64,000 nucleotides of DNA from Amborella trichopoda (Eukaryota; Streptophyta; Magnoliopsida; Amborellales; Amborellaceae). Made by a program: the position numbers and the translations under genes. The DNA lies in NCBI RefSeq assembly GCF_000471905.2, contig NW_006498608.1:5527024-5591023 (forward strand). The letters are read 5' to 3'. Of this stretch, positions 25,501-36,745 are shown piece by piece (position 1 is the stretch's first letter; every line of letters starts with the position of its first letter). Under the pieces are notes generated by a model. That model saw nothing but the letters and a program-made list of their open reading frames with translations, was not told the origin of the DNA and searched no databases.

Positions 25501-28500
25501 AACCTCCTCAATGCCTTTATTAATGAAAGAAAGTATGTCATTAGCATCATAAATATCATCAGAAACATCAATGGATCGCAAAAAGACTGTACCCAAGGGA
25601 CAATTTGCCAACAAATTCTTGGTACTCCTATCACTTCACAGATCGGTCATTAAAGAAACCCCAAATTTAGCCCAGCCATCCTTATGGGTCTTGAGATATT
25701 CCCTAGTATACTCTACTTCTTTATTCAATAGTGGCTCGCCAATCTAATCTGGAGTTGGGCCTTTTGAACCAGGCCCAAATTACCTAATTGCTTTCAACAT
25801 TGTATGGAAGATATTCAAGTGAGCGGTATTAAAAGAAATACTTGCATGTTAAAACCATCGAGCAATATATTGAACCACCCGGCCTCTGTTTTCCTTCTTA
25901 AATCTATTTTCAAGTGTTCTTTGTTTTTTCCTCTTTCCCTTCTCTTTCTCAATTACTGTCTCGGGGCTAGGTGTAAAAAAACTATCAATAGGCCCTTTCA
26001 TATGATGCCTCTTAAACCCAAAACCCCTCTTACTCTTAGCGCTCTGAGTAGCAATCAGGCCGACCTCGTCTTCCCCTTCTTCATCCTTATCAATGTCAAC
26101 ATCATCCTAAAAAATATGGACCCCTGACCTCAATTTTGCTATATCTTTTCCTTTTGATATTTTTTTATTTTTTGAGCTTCAATATAGTCAAAAATTTCTT
26201 TCTTTACAAACGTTGGGACTTTCTTACACGGGCAACATCGCCTCTAATACCAGCAAGATGTTTCTTGAATCTATTTATGCCAGCATTAGAAATATGTCCA
26301 AAAAACTGCACATAATTTTATTTTTGTTATTCTTATGCGGGTTAACACAATACTTCCATCCCAGATCTCCACACTTGGTAGACCTCGAGGAGGATATATC
26401 AAATTCGGAAAATGAGACTCAAATAAAGATAAAAAATTGATATTTTTTGCCCAGTCTTTGCTCCTCAATATTTGTTACCTCAATCGAGCTACTATTCACC
26501 TCAAAAGTCTTCTAATGCCTCCAATAGCATCTTAAAAACAATTCCAATGAGAAAATAAAAGTCTAGGAAGCTTCAAACCAAAAAAAATACTTTCGATTCT
26601 CAAAATAGGTATAGCTAAGAGATTGAGGACTTATGTATGTGTTTTTTTAAATTTGAGGGGTTGAAAATAACCCCCATAACATATTTATACCTTTTTGGGT
26701 GTCAAAATTACCCCATTTGTCCTTTTGGGCGACTTTAAAATTCGTAAAAAGCCCACGTCCCTGGGTACCCAAGTCTAGGCGTGCGGTCTGAGGGGTCTTG
26801 GGCGCCTAGCAACTAGGCAGACTGTTTTTTGAAACCTTGGTTCCAATCTTGTGATGTTTGCATAAAGCAGGCTATGGACATGTTCAAGTGATGTCAACAT
26901 CAATTTTTGGTGATTTAATCTATGCTCTTCAAGAATGTCATGTGGTTATAGCACCCATTTGACATTTTCCATGCATTCCAGGGATCTCATGTGCACTTGT
27001 ATATATGCATGTAAGGACTGAATGAGCATTTTTTTCAACTATGTAGGTCATGTTTGTAGGGTCGATGATGTTGTCAAACAATTTGTTCTTTTGTAATGAC
27101 ACCCCATCTCTATATGGGAAATTGGGGTTTCTCTTTCTCAGAATTTGCTTTCACTCAAACTACATACATAGTGATTTGGGGGAAATTAATCTGGTAATTA
27201 ATCGTCTGGCATGTCTCTTTGGGACATCCCAGCCATGCCAAGAGTTTTTGACTTTTGGTTGAATGGCTGCTCCAAACAAAGCCCTCATGTGGGATCACTT
27301 GCAATATTGGACACCCAACGCAAAGGCTCTTTTGAGTTTTGACGTATACAATTGTTCTCAAGTCTCAACAGGCAAACAGGCAAAACATGACTAAACATAC
27401 CCACGTGACACTAATTAGAAAAAAGGAAACTAAATCATAAACTAACAAGTAGAGCTTCTCCTAAGTACAGTATGACTCAAAGTCTGTATATACTGTCGGC
27501 CCATGGATTTTCACTGAAGGTGGTGCTCTGTTATAATACTATTTTGTAGTGTAAAGTAATCCGGCAATTTTCTGTCTTACCTCGACTAGTGTGACATACC
27601 ACATGGTTTACACCAGTGTAGGAAAAATCAATCTGGAACGGTTAACCAGTCATGGGGCCGGAAGTGGTTCCACTGGCCTAGTTGGGCAACTCCCAGCGGT
27701 AAAAAAAGTGTTAAAAAAATACAAAAATACAAGAAACAATATAATAAAATATGAAAAATATATTTAAAGCATGATAAAACAAAACACATCCAAATGAAGT
27801 TTAAAATTAATAAAAAAAATGAATTTTAAAGAATTGATTTTGCCCAGGGGTATTTTTGAATAATCCATCTGGAATGGTTAACCAGTCATGGGGCCGGAAG
27901 TGGTTCCACCGGCCTAGTTGGGCAACTCCCAGCGGTCAAAAAAGTGTTAAAAAAATACAAAAATACAAAAAACAATATAATAAAATATGAAAAATATATT
28001 TAAAGCATGATAAAACAAAACACATCCAAATGAAGATGGGAAAATGAATTTTAAAGAATTGATTTTGCATAGGGGTATTTTTTAAATTAAAAAAAAAAAG
28101 ATGGGAAAATGCAAAAATAAGTATTAATGGCCAAAAAAATTTCTAATCTTTGGCCAAAAGATGAAAAACATTAAAAAATTCATTGCAATCAAATTCCCTT
28201 ATCTTTTGGGGTTTTATATAATTTTATTTGGATTTTTTTAAAAGACCTGGCTGGTTCACCAAAACCGGCAGAAATTGGAACCAACCAGTGGCTGGTTCCG
28301 ATTAACCTCTAACCGCCCATTTTTCCTACGCTGGTTTACACCAATATTCATATGGCGTGAATTCTAAGACTATTTGGATTTGTGAGTTACTTCGTCTCAA
28401 AAAAATTTTAACTTAGAAAAGTTCTCAACATGCAATGGAAGAGTACATAAAAACCTTTGCCTAGTGACATTAACTAAAACAAAGAGAGAGAAAACAAATT

Positions 28501-31500
28501 TGTAAATGACTGACCGAAAGACCCTGTGTAACATAAGAGTACTGAAATGACAATGAAAATCTACGAGATTTTATGTTGAGAATGGAACTTCTGATGAATG
28601 GTACCTTGTGGGAATCCATAATTATTAAAAGAAAAAAATAAATAAAAGAAAACGAAACAGGGGATACATGAGATCTGTTAGCATCTTCTTTTTATTCATG
28701 GCAGTATTCAAAGGTATTTTGCAAGACCTTTTGCAACAGGGACTAGGGATAATTTTGTGACGGATCTTTGGAAAGATCTTTTTTCTTATCCTGACAAGTG
28801 GTGGGATGAGAGGATGGTGAGGTAATGCGATTGGTAATCTTCGTTCCCACACAATGATATAACTCAAATTGTCACCTTGATTTTCACTCGGCCCGTGTTT
28901 GATATGCGTGTTATGTAGGTTAGTACGAGGTTCCCTGATTTTAAACCCAAAGAAACTGGCGAAGCGTTATGGCTTGATGGCCTTAACCAGAGTGGCTTTT
29001 TGCCGATATTATACACTTTAAAAAATCAATATGAGAGTCATTTATCAGGGTCAAAGTGAAGGTTAGAACTCATATATATGCATGCCTATTTCTTTTCGTA
29101 TTTTACTACTACCTTGTGAGGATGATCTTTTTTTGGAAGTTATATCCTCTCGACTTTGATATTGAGCACAAGATTGATTGTTTGGCACATATTTATCACA
29201 TAGAACACTTCTATGGCTATTTCAGATTTGCATCACAAAACAAACACATTGGTTGGCTTATGTCTGTAGTGTGAAAATTCAGGACTTTCAAGACTAGCTA
29301 GTGCAACCCTTAATTTTCATGGCATTACTGTATGACATCTAGCTGGACCTTCTGCAGGGCATCTTTGGGAAGATCTTTTTGCTGATCCCAGTAAGTGGTG
29401 CGATAATCGGAAGGTTAAGGTAAATAGAATATTAATTTTTACTATGACACATCTAGATAACACCTCTTTTATAACTAGTTATTTTGATTCATTTCTTGTT
29501 TGCCTGTAATTTTTTAATATGCTTTAATGCAGACTCAGCCGACACACCCAGATTTTAAACATAAAGAAACGGGTGAAGCACTATGGCTTGATGGTATAAA
29601 ACCTGAGTGGGTTTTGTCAAAATTGAAAACATTAGAAATTGATCAGAGGCAAAATAAAGGTAAGAACATGAATTGTTATGCCTACTTCTGTCTGTAGCTC
29701 ATATAGCATGATGATTTTTTTGAGATTTATTATGTCCTGTCAACTTGGATTCAAAGCACATGATTTAGTTGTTTCATGTGTTCAAAGTAAGGTCTTAAGG
29801 AAATCAATGAAATGAGTCAAGGGGAGAGAGGCTTTAATCCAAGCCATTCATGCTTATTTATCTATCATAGATTAAGGGATTAGACTTGATTATCATTAGC
29901 CTTAGCCAATCCAAGCCCTTAATTTCTGTTTAACAGCATAGCACAATGTCTAGGTTATCCATGTGATATTTGGTTAATTTAGGAGTGAGATTGAGTCATA
30001 AATGGTGTGTGCCCTTTAAATTAGTGATTTCTTTCTCATATGTGTTGATATTCCTTCTCTCTTAAGTTAACCAAGTCATATTGCTTTATACACGTGGTGA
30101 ATAATAGTATGACATGTCATTCTCATTTGGACCAACCATCATGTGATAAGTGTCTCATTTGGAGATCAATTATACAACAATCCTATGTATTTGATTCAAT
30201 TTCAAAGCGTACCGCTTCTAGGAAAATTGATAGGATTCACATGTGCAAAGTGGTCTGCCCTTAATATACTTTAAACATATCAAAGATATGTCTCTTAAAC
30301 AAGCAAGGCCACAAACAGGTTGGCCACCCATACAAATGACATCATGCTGATGTCGTCTGATTGGGGGCCTATCTGCCCATATGGGGGCCCTACTTGAACA
30401 CATATGGGGCCTGTAGGCCACCTGGGGCCTATGTGTGTCAAAACCCCTTGGATGTCCTTGTTTGGTAATATACCAAACAATTTTCCCTAGGCCAATTCAA
30501 ACCCTAGAAAAACTATCAAAAATTCTGAAAAATGTCCAAAAATCATATTTGAGTTTATTTTACTGATTTCAAAAGGTTTGGATTTTCAAAAAAATATTGA
30601 AGAGAAATTAGTTCTTGGAATCACACAATGCCAGGGCGCTCAGCTTGGCTTATCTCGAAACCTACGGCCATGTTCTCAAATCAACCTAGCAGGACCCATG
30701 ACCTACAGTTTGAGGCATGGACTCATGCTTGGTCTTTCAAAACCAACCAATAGATGTTTGGGTTCTAAAATCTAAAGCAATTTTAGGTGTACCCTCGAGG
30801 ACAAGTACAAGCATTGAACATGGATGCGGGGGTTCCTCTCTCTCAATCTCATGTGTATGGCCCTTCATGGAACTTCCCCAAGGGAGGGGGCCTCCCTGAA
30901 ATGCAGCTGCCATATGTACATGCTGTATGGAGGCGGGTGTCGAGGCTTTGGCCTTATCCTCATAGGCTAGCCTCTCCACACGAAGGTCCCACTCTACATC
31001 TCTCTAAACTACAGGGATATCTCATGACCTCGACCAAGGGATGACCCAAAATCCTCATCGGTTCTATCCCCTTTCTGTACTTTCAATTGGGGCCGGGGGG
31101 GGGAGAGGGGGGGGTGATCTTCGTTGCAGTCCTGGATTGGTACAATTGATAGTCTTAGACCACCAGTTTATGTGATACTGGGGATGCCCTCGATCCATTG
31201 GTAATGGGTTTTTTATCCTAGTTGCTAAATTTTGGAGTTCGGGTATTTAGCTAGGGGAAACTTTGGAACCTTGATTTGTTTCTCACACTAGGGTTAGGGT
31301 AGTAGAGAGACTGTGGGTTGCTTAGTTTCTTACTCTAGGTTTCTCTCTAGACCATCCAACCCCTTACAAATGGGAGCTCATGTGTTTATATAGAACTCAT
31401 AGGAAACATGTGTGGAAAATCAATGTCGGTCCCCATAGGTGGGTGGAAAATCAGCAACTGGCTCTAGCTAGAGGAAACTTGACCATTTTTGAGGTCAGAA

Positions 31501-34500
31501 CATGAGAAATATCTTGAAAATGCGCTTGGGAAGCCTCTCTCTTATGCCATCATCTATTTCTCACCAATTTGATGTATTTTTTGGGTCATTTTTGCTCAAA
31601 TTTTCTCTTGAATTTTGTGGAGAAAGTTGTCATGAACATTTTGTGACAAATTTGGATAAGAAACTTCGAAGACTAAAGGTTGGCAACAAGCTTTTGAAGA
31701 ACACCACATGCTCCTTTCAAATTCTTGTAAATTCTCCTGTTAACGATCAGACGCCAAAATTCTGTGAGGAATCTTTTTAGTACATATGAGAAGACTCCCA
31801 AAATGGATGGAGTTATGACCAAATCATTGGGCCTTTTTTCAAATTTCAATGGCATGAGTTTTTCGAGCAACTTCTTTCTATGATCTGGCCCCAAAATCGT
31901 CCTGGAAACCTTGGACATTTTATATTGATGAAGGGGGTCGAGTCAGGAGTATCCTTGCAAAATTTCTGCTGAATATACATCACAAATTGTTAGGTATGCG
32001 TCCGAGAGTGGGTTGAGGTCATGGGATTGCTACACATGAATGAAAAGCTGGGTGAGAAGGGAATAATATATCAAAATTTGAGCTCATGTAGCCATAAGAA
32101 TTGTGAGTGATGTCCATGTCTCTAGGAGAAAGAAAATTTGGAAAGTTGCTGGAACTTGATCTCCATTGCTAGACCATGGCCATACCATGCACTTTGTGCA
32201 AATGTTTGGTGAACCCTTGGTGGTCCATCAATCATTGCTTTTAAAAACGGCCCATCCGACATCGGATGGACCCCAAATTTGATACTTAAGCTTCTGAGCA
32301 CTGTGCCTTTCTTCCTTGAGAGTTTTGGCACATTCAACGATAGATTTTATAGGGCTTCTTTGTAAATTTGGACGTTTTAGGGGGTGACACCCACATTGAT
32401 TCTTGACAAGAGATCAGAAAGATTTTATTGGAGTCATTTGACGTCCGGTTGAGGTCAAATTTGGGATATAGGCATTTTACCATGGCGCCTTTCTTGTACC
32501 AAAGTTCTGGGCCTTTTGACCATGGGTGTTGTAGGGCTCCTTTGTAAATTGAGGGCCGATTTGGGTACCCACACTAGGCTTTCAACTTTGCAAGGCCGGA
32601 TCTTGGTCATTCACCTATCGGATCAGCTTGATTCTTGGAGAGTACGCTTGGAGTATATTAGATTTCAAAAATGAAGAGACCCAAAATCTTTTGGTGTACG
32701 GAGCTCAATTTCATGTCACCTCATCTAAGCCTTTTATGTGAACCTATTTGAGACAGGTGGATTCCTATGTTTGCTACCAAGGTTTTGGATAGGCAGGCGT
32801 GCCATTCTCTTGATTAATTTTATCAATTTGCTCCCACTCAAGACAACAAGGTTGGCCTTTTATGAGATCCCTTTGAAGTGAACTTCTTATAATCCTTTTG
32901 TAACGAAAATATGGTTTCTCTTAGAATATCCAAGTAGATTTCATCTGAATTCCTTTCTTAGTAGCTATGAAGTATTCCGACCTAACCTAATCATGATGCA
33001 TTCCTGGCATAGTTTTGAGGAAGTTCTATGGTCCTGGTGTTCTATGGGAGCAATTTAAGAACACATAAAGCCCATTGCCCATGAGTTGGTCTCCCTTGTT
33101 CCTTTGAGCTGTGGTCTTGAGGTTTGGTAGGTCCATAGCTTGAGTACCAAACTTTAGAGGTTACCATGTCATGGCTTAAGGTCTCAAAAATCCCTATCGT
33201 TACTAACATTATTCCATGTGGGAGTTACAAGTTTTCAAAACTATTGAGAAACCACAATTTTTAAAAGGCTGTCTCATCATAGATTCCTTCCATCCATAAA
33301 CATCACATGCCATGCATCACCACAATAATCCATAAAGAAGATGGGACATAAGCATTACTAGCTTCCATCTTTGAGATTCCAGCCCTTGACTTCATTTCAC
33401 ATAACTTGTTATCTTGGCATTTGAAAGCACGAGATAAGATTTGTCCTACGGGATTCAACATGCATCCTAAAGACTGGTCATCAAGATTCAATTTTTGATT
33501 TACTGAGTACAGAAGTCTCATATCCACATTATTTCTCATGTGCTACATGCTTGAATGAGTTGCACCAACCCTTTTGGTGTTTGAATTGAAGATCATGGAT
33601 AGAGTCAATCAGTCAAGACACCAAAGCTAATTAATTGTGTGCACTGCTTTTCACAAAGAGTATACATAAGCAATCATGTCTTTTTACTGGAAGCACTAAA
33701 ATCTGATGGAACCGTCATTGATATGTGGCAAAATAAGGGTGTGAACTGCGAACATTGCATTATGCTCTTCCCACCCTTCTCTGCAATCTCATAACTTATA
33801 TGATTTGAGTTATTTGAATTGGTTTCCCTTTCTTCTTTTATGAGTAATATGGGATGAGTGATAACTGATAGCAGAATCTTGCCAGAAATAGAAATATATT
33901 ATACACAATATATACATATACGCTGGGTGGAAAAAAAGGTTGTAGGGTTTTTCTTGCATTGATGTGCATAGTGAAGTGCTCCATTTGTTTCATTTATTTA
34001 TTAGCCCTCTAATTGATTATTACAAATTTGACATCCTCAAAGGTGAAAAAGAAAACTGTGGACAAAGTCGAGCACAAAGTTCGTCTAGCCCGAGTCGTAA
34101 AATTTGGGCCTCTTTGAAGAGTCATCACATTGTATCTAAGGCGTTTTACCTTTATTTTCTTCTTTCCTTTCTTTTCCTGTTTCTTTTCTTTAATTTTTTG
34201 GGAAATTTATCAAAATACATCTACCTTGTCAACATTTGTTTCTTTTTCTTTTTCGCCTTCGTCTGCAGTGTCCTTCATAGATGTCCCATCCCTTACTCTG
34301 TTCCATCTTCTAATTGTATCATATATTTGTTCGAACTTGTATTTTTCATGTGGAGATAAATTCCCTTTATGAATGCAACATTCTGTATTACGAATCAGAA
34401 AAGAAGAAACATTGCATGTGTGGGTTTTAGTAGACTTTCTAATCACTCTGATTCATTGGTACTTCTCTTGGTGGATGAGTCATTGTTGAAACCAATGCAT

Positions 34501-35668
34501 GATGTCACTAAATATGACCATTTGTGGATAGTGAGTGATTTGTGGTGCTTGATTTTATGTTAGTTGTTTAATGCATAACCATTGCGACTATACAGCATGA
34601 TCTATGATAGAACTAAGAGGCGTTTTAGGTCTTAAGCATTTTTTATTATTTCTGATATTTTGGGCTACCAGAGGGATCTTGGTACTTGAAAGAGCATTAT
34701 TAGTATGAGAATTCCTCTCAGTGTGTATGGAAATGCTCAAGCCAAGCAAACCAGCTATATTCATACTTGAGACCTCTTCATTATTAGTTTATTGATTTAT
34801 CAGAAAGTTAAAAAAATTTCTTTCCACAAGGGTATATGCTTGGATTTGTGCACAAGGCCATAACAATGTGCACTACTTTAAGAAAAGAGGCTGAATCAAT
34901 AAGAAAAAAGCCTCTTCTTGATAACATCGTCTGTATCTGAGATTTATGAAGTGCCTTTTAGATTGTTGTCTTACGGGCTTTAATGTCACTGATAACCGTT
35001 GATCAACAATACAGATTCCAATGACTTATGGAAAGATCTAGTGGCCAACCGTGACAAGTGGTGGGACAACAGATTGTCCAAGGTTACTTCCCTTTCTTTA
35101 TTGTACTTTTTTTAATAGTATCTATTCTTGTTTCTATTTTTTGTATTTCTATTCAATTTTTGCTCCCATTCCACTTGATTTGTCTCTTGCTTTCCTGGCA
35201 ACTTTAAGTCTCAATAAAGTCGGTGCCTTGTGATTAGGGGGAAGCATATTGTAATCCATTGGACTAAACCATATTCCATAGCATTATCATCATCCATTGA
35301 ATGAACATCGATGGGGAGAGTAGGACCCACCATCACCTGACAAGGACTTAATCATGCATCATAGACTCGTTCCATCACCATCACTACTGGCCATCTTAAT
35401 GGATGGTGATGATCCGATGGACAACAGTTTATCCATAGTCTGTCAACTTCGTCTATAATATATTGTAATTAATGGAGTCTACTGATCTTTTAAGCCCTCT
35501 ATGTGATCTCAGGTGAACCCAAAGGCCCCTGATTTTAAACACAAGGACAGTGGAAAAGGACTCTGGCTTAATGGATCAACACCAGATTGGGCATTAACAA
35601 ATTTGACGCCTTCAAAGGCGAAAGAGGAAGCTGCAGATGAAGTCAAGCATGAAGTGCGTGTATCCTAA
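16552..35668 (+). CDS. OSB: Organellar single-stranded DNA-binding protein (OSB family), five PDF motifs
   Basis: Proposed exons: 16552-16964, 17519-17657, 18253-18352, 18588-18676, 18795-18921, 21060-21142, 21240-21381, 21972-22066, 22176-22302, 29358-29419, 29533-29659, 35015-35082, 35513-35668 (1728 bases, 575 aa plus stop). Residues 1-45 look like a mitochondrial or plastid transit peptide (MNLTRRGF, Ser-rich). Residues about 95-203 form the SSB-like OB domain (VHLIGKISGPVQIE, then WIPIIFEGD, VLGQLS). PDF motifs follow at about 218-290, 290-364, 365-438, 439-501 and 502-575, each a WxxLFxxPxxWWDNR half and a PDFKHKxTGEALWLD half on separate exons. OSB proteins bind ssDNA in plant organelles and limit recombination between repeats; family members known to me have one to three PDF motifs. 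The donor of the exon ending at 21142 is GC rather than GT. The cassette at 28740-29061 is left out because its frame is broken. Which cassettes are spliced together needs transcript data. Confidence 0.8.
19463..20047 (+). repeat. 195-bp tandem repeat, three copies (in copy A)
   Basis: Units start at 19463, 19658 and 19853, each with GATCAATACTGTGGTTAACT, and are nearly identical. Copy B of the segmental duplication has a single unit (from about 23384, interrupted by the hAT element), so expansion happened in copy A alone or contraction in B. The unit lies wholly within an intron. Confidence 0.9.
21551..21667 (+). pseudogene. Acceptor-less duplicate of PDF second-half exon
   Basis: A 285-base tandem duplication (CATAAAGAAACTGG at 21266 against CATAAAGAATCTGG at 21551) copied most of the exon at 21240-21381. 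It did not copy the exon's start or the preceding acceptor AG. It still reads HKESGEALWLDSLKPEGLLP and keeps its donor, but is joined upstream to intron sequence. It is not expected to be spliced in as an ordinary exon. Confidence 0.75.
23469..26839 (-). mobile_element. hAT DNA transposon, complete ends, decayed transposase
   Basis: Terminal inverted repeats CAAGGTTTCAA / TTGAAACCTTG are flanked by a perfect 8-base target duplication, GTTCCAAT (23461-23468 and 26840-26847), diagnostic of hAT. The uninterrupted homologous site is seen in copy A (GGAGGTTCTGATCTTGTGATG). Length is 3371 bases. Subterminal regions carry CTAGGCG-type repeats (GGCGGCC, GCGCCTAG). Confidence 0.95.
23955..26470 (-). 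pseudogene. hAT transposase remnant (BED finger, DUF659, hAT dimerisation)
   Basis: On the minus strand, in order: a BED-finger-like stretch at about 26440-26200 (GWKYCVNPHKN, MCSFFGH, NRFKKHLAGIRGDVA). A DUF659-like block follows at 25730-25360 (DGWAKFGVSLMTD, EEHVIQAVTDNDAPNIAA). Next is a middle region at 25060-24770 (VLHLVDADKPSMGFIDDAI, YLNPKFFY). The dimerisation motif is at about 24550-24420 (AQWWRQHGTSAPHL, SGCERNW). An acidic tail ending DSDADASDSYSY stops at 23955. Several in-frame stops and at least one frameshift interrupt it, so it is not expected to make active transposase. Frame continuity was judged by eye. Confidence 0.85.
27614..28333. mobile_element. Non-autonomous hAT element with internal duplication
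   Basis: Ends CAGTGTAGGAAAAAT and, inverted, CAGCGTAGGAAAAAT; a perfect 8-base target duplication GTTTACAC sits at 27606-27613 and 28334-28341. Copy A has the empty site (CATGGTTTACACCGGTATTC near 20640). Inside, a 236-base segment starting ATCTGGAACGGTTAACCAGT is tandemly repeated (27631 and 27867). No coding capacity. Confidence 0.95.
28740..29061 (+). pseudogene. Decayed PDF cassette in copy B
   Basis: Homologous to exons 21060-21142 and 21240-21381. The first half ends ...ATGGTGAG|GTAATG, one A fewer than copy A, which shifts the frame. The second half loses one base in the CTTAACCAGAG region and gains single bases in GGCTTTTTGCCG and TTAAAAAATC. The splice acceptors (28739, 28918) remain. 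Including it would break the reading frame, so it is left out of the model. Confidence 0.8.
30631..33640. other. Long intron sequence of OSB gene, no clear feature
   Basis: Compositionally less AT-rich than the surrounding introns, with a G-run at about 31091-31117 and no paired terminal repeats that I could find. Short open frames on both strands show no recognisable domain. It may be old transposon-derived sequence, but nothing in it allows a family to be named. Confidence 0.3.
33685..33738 (+). pseudogene. Orphan tail of a PDF second-half exon
   Basis: Reads LEALKSDGTVIDMWQNK followed by G|GTGTGA, matching the 3' end of the second-half exons (LETLKINTRVIDQGQSEG). The PDFKHK-LWLD part and an acceptor are missing. 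Likely the remainder of yet another cassette. Confidence 0.55.
34021..34250 (+). repeat. Diverged copy of the OSB terminal exon 3' end and 3' UTR
   Basis: Matches 35605-35800: TTGACATCCTCAAAGGTGAA against TTGACGCCTTCAAAGGCGAA, then AGTCGAGCACAAAGTTCGT against AGTCAAGCATGAAGTGCGT, and the shared UTR words CATCACATTGTATC and TTTTACC.CTATTTTCTTC / TTTACCTTTATTTTCTTC. It shows that the 3' end of the gene was itself duplicated about 1.6 kb upstream. Confidence 0.75.
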
Positions 35669-36029
35669 GTTGTAAAATTCACGCATGTTTCAAGAGCCAT
35701 CACATTGTATCCAAGGCATTTTACCTCTATTTTCTTCTTTCCTTTCTTTTCTTATTTGTTTCTTTAATATTTCGGGGAATTAATCGAAACACACCTACCT
35801 TATCAACCATTCGTACCCATTTTCAACTATCCCAACTTATGACCTTGTTCATTATCAGGGGTTTTTTGAAGTTATTCGAAATATATGGGTAAAATGTCAA
35901 GTAATTCCTCTTTTAGATGAATTTTGAGAAAATTTCCTTTTTTTTATTTTTTGTCTTTTATTGTTTTAACCTCAAATGTTTTCGTTTAGGACATTTGGGG
36001 GCACTGCATTGTACCTGAAAATGGGCTGA

Positions 36030-36230
36030 GGCGTTGAATGGTGTAGGTATACGCAGCAGATATCCTAGTTATGCATGTATAACGTGTATATGGACTCTGA
36101 GATTTAAATGTTTAACACTTTTTTGGAGTTTGAATGGTGTAGTAGGTATACGCAGCAGATATTCTAGTTATGCATGTATAATGTGTATATGGATTCTGAG
36201 CTTTAAATGTTTAACACTTTTTTGGAGGCT
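36030..36230 (+). repeat. Tandem duplication of ~100 bases
   Basis: Two adjacent units share GGTATACGCAGCAGATAT, TAGTTATGCATGTATAA, GTGTATATGGA and TTTAAATGTTTAACACTTTT, with only a handful of differences. Recent local duplication downstream of OSB. Confidence 0.85.
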
Positions 36231-36509
36231 TAATAATCTTAACCCTTACTAAGTTTTCACATAAATCACTCTTTGGAGTTCTCAATTTGTAGGAAGGGGC
36301 GTGTTGTTAAGATGACTTGTGCCACAATATTATATCAGTAAATTAAATCACTCTCTTTCTAATTGAAGATTTCTTCTTCTATTCCATTTTATAAAGAGAC
36401 CGAATTGTGGAAATAGAATTTGTAAAAATTGGGGACTTGAGATCGATAAATGGATAGAGAGACCAAGATAAACTCATAGTCTGATTTATATCCTTACAAA
36501 GAAATTTGT

Positions 36510-36745
36510 ATATATCCCAACTGGCCAGGCCAGTTGTGGCACTAGCCCGGCCCAGCCTGAACCGGACCAAAGAGGTCTTGGCCTCGTTTGGGCTTGGGCT
36601 GGGCCCAATACACTTTTAGGGATATTTTAAAAAATAAAATATTGAAGGAAAAACTCAACCGGCCCTGTTGTGGCCTGGGCTCAGCCCAGGCCCTAATTTC
36701 TTATGGCCTGGTCAGGCCAGGCTGCTCCTGCTTAGCCCATTGCGA
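36510..36745. repeat. GGCC-rich repeat fragment
   Basis: Contains CTGGCCAGGCCAG, GCCCGGCCCAGCC, GGGCTTGGGCTGGGCCC and GGCCTGGGCTCAGCCCAGGCC, in opposite orientations around an AT-rich centre (36615-36655). It resembles a small inverted-repeat element; exact ends and target duplication were not found. Confidence 0.4.

Larger units (their letters stand above)
23327..30630 (+). repeat. Segmental tandem duplication, copy B (inside OSB gene)
   Basis: Homologous to copy A across introns and both PDF cassettes. It is enlarged by two DNA-transposon insertions, 23469-26839 and 27614-28333, each absent from the matching site in copy A. The first cassette (28740-28821 with 28919-29061) is decayed; the second (29358-29419 with 29533-29659) keeps its frame and splice sites. 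Confidence 0.85.

Noticed and set aside
30785-31045. Overlapping short open frames on both strands
   Set aside because: Overlapping frames on both strands with no shared domain, in intron sequence without usable splice links to the OSB frame.
30631-33640. Possible old retroelement remnant
   Set aside because: Different composition only; no terminal repeats, primer site or recognisable coding domain were found, so no family is named.
33964-34359. 131-codon open frame as a gene
   Set aside because: It overlaps the diverged copy of the OSB 3' end and UTR in another frame and continues into T-rich sequence.
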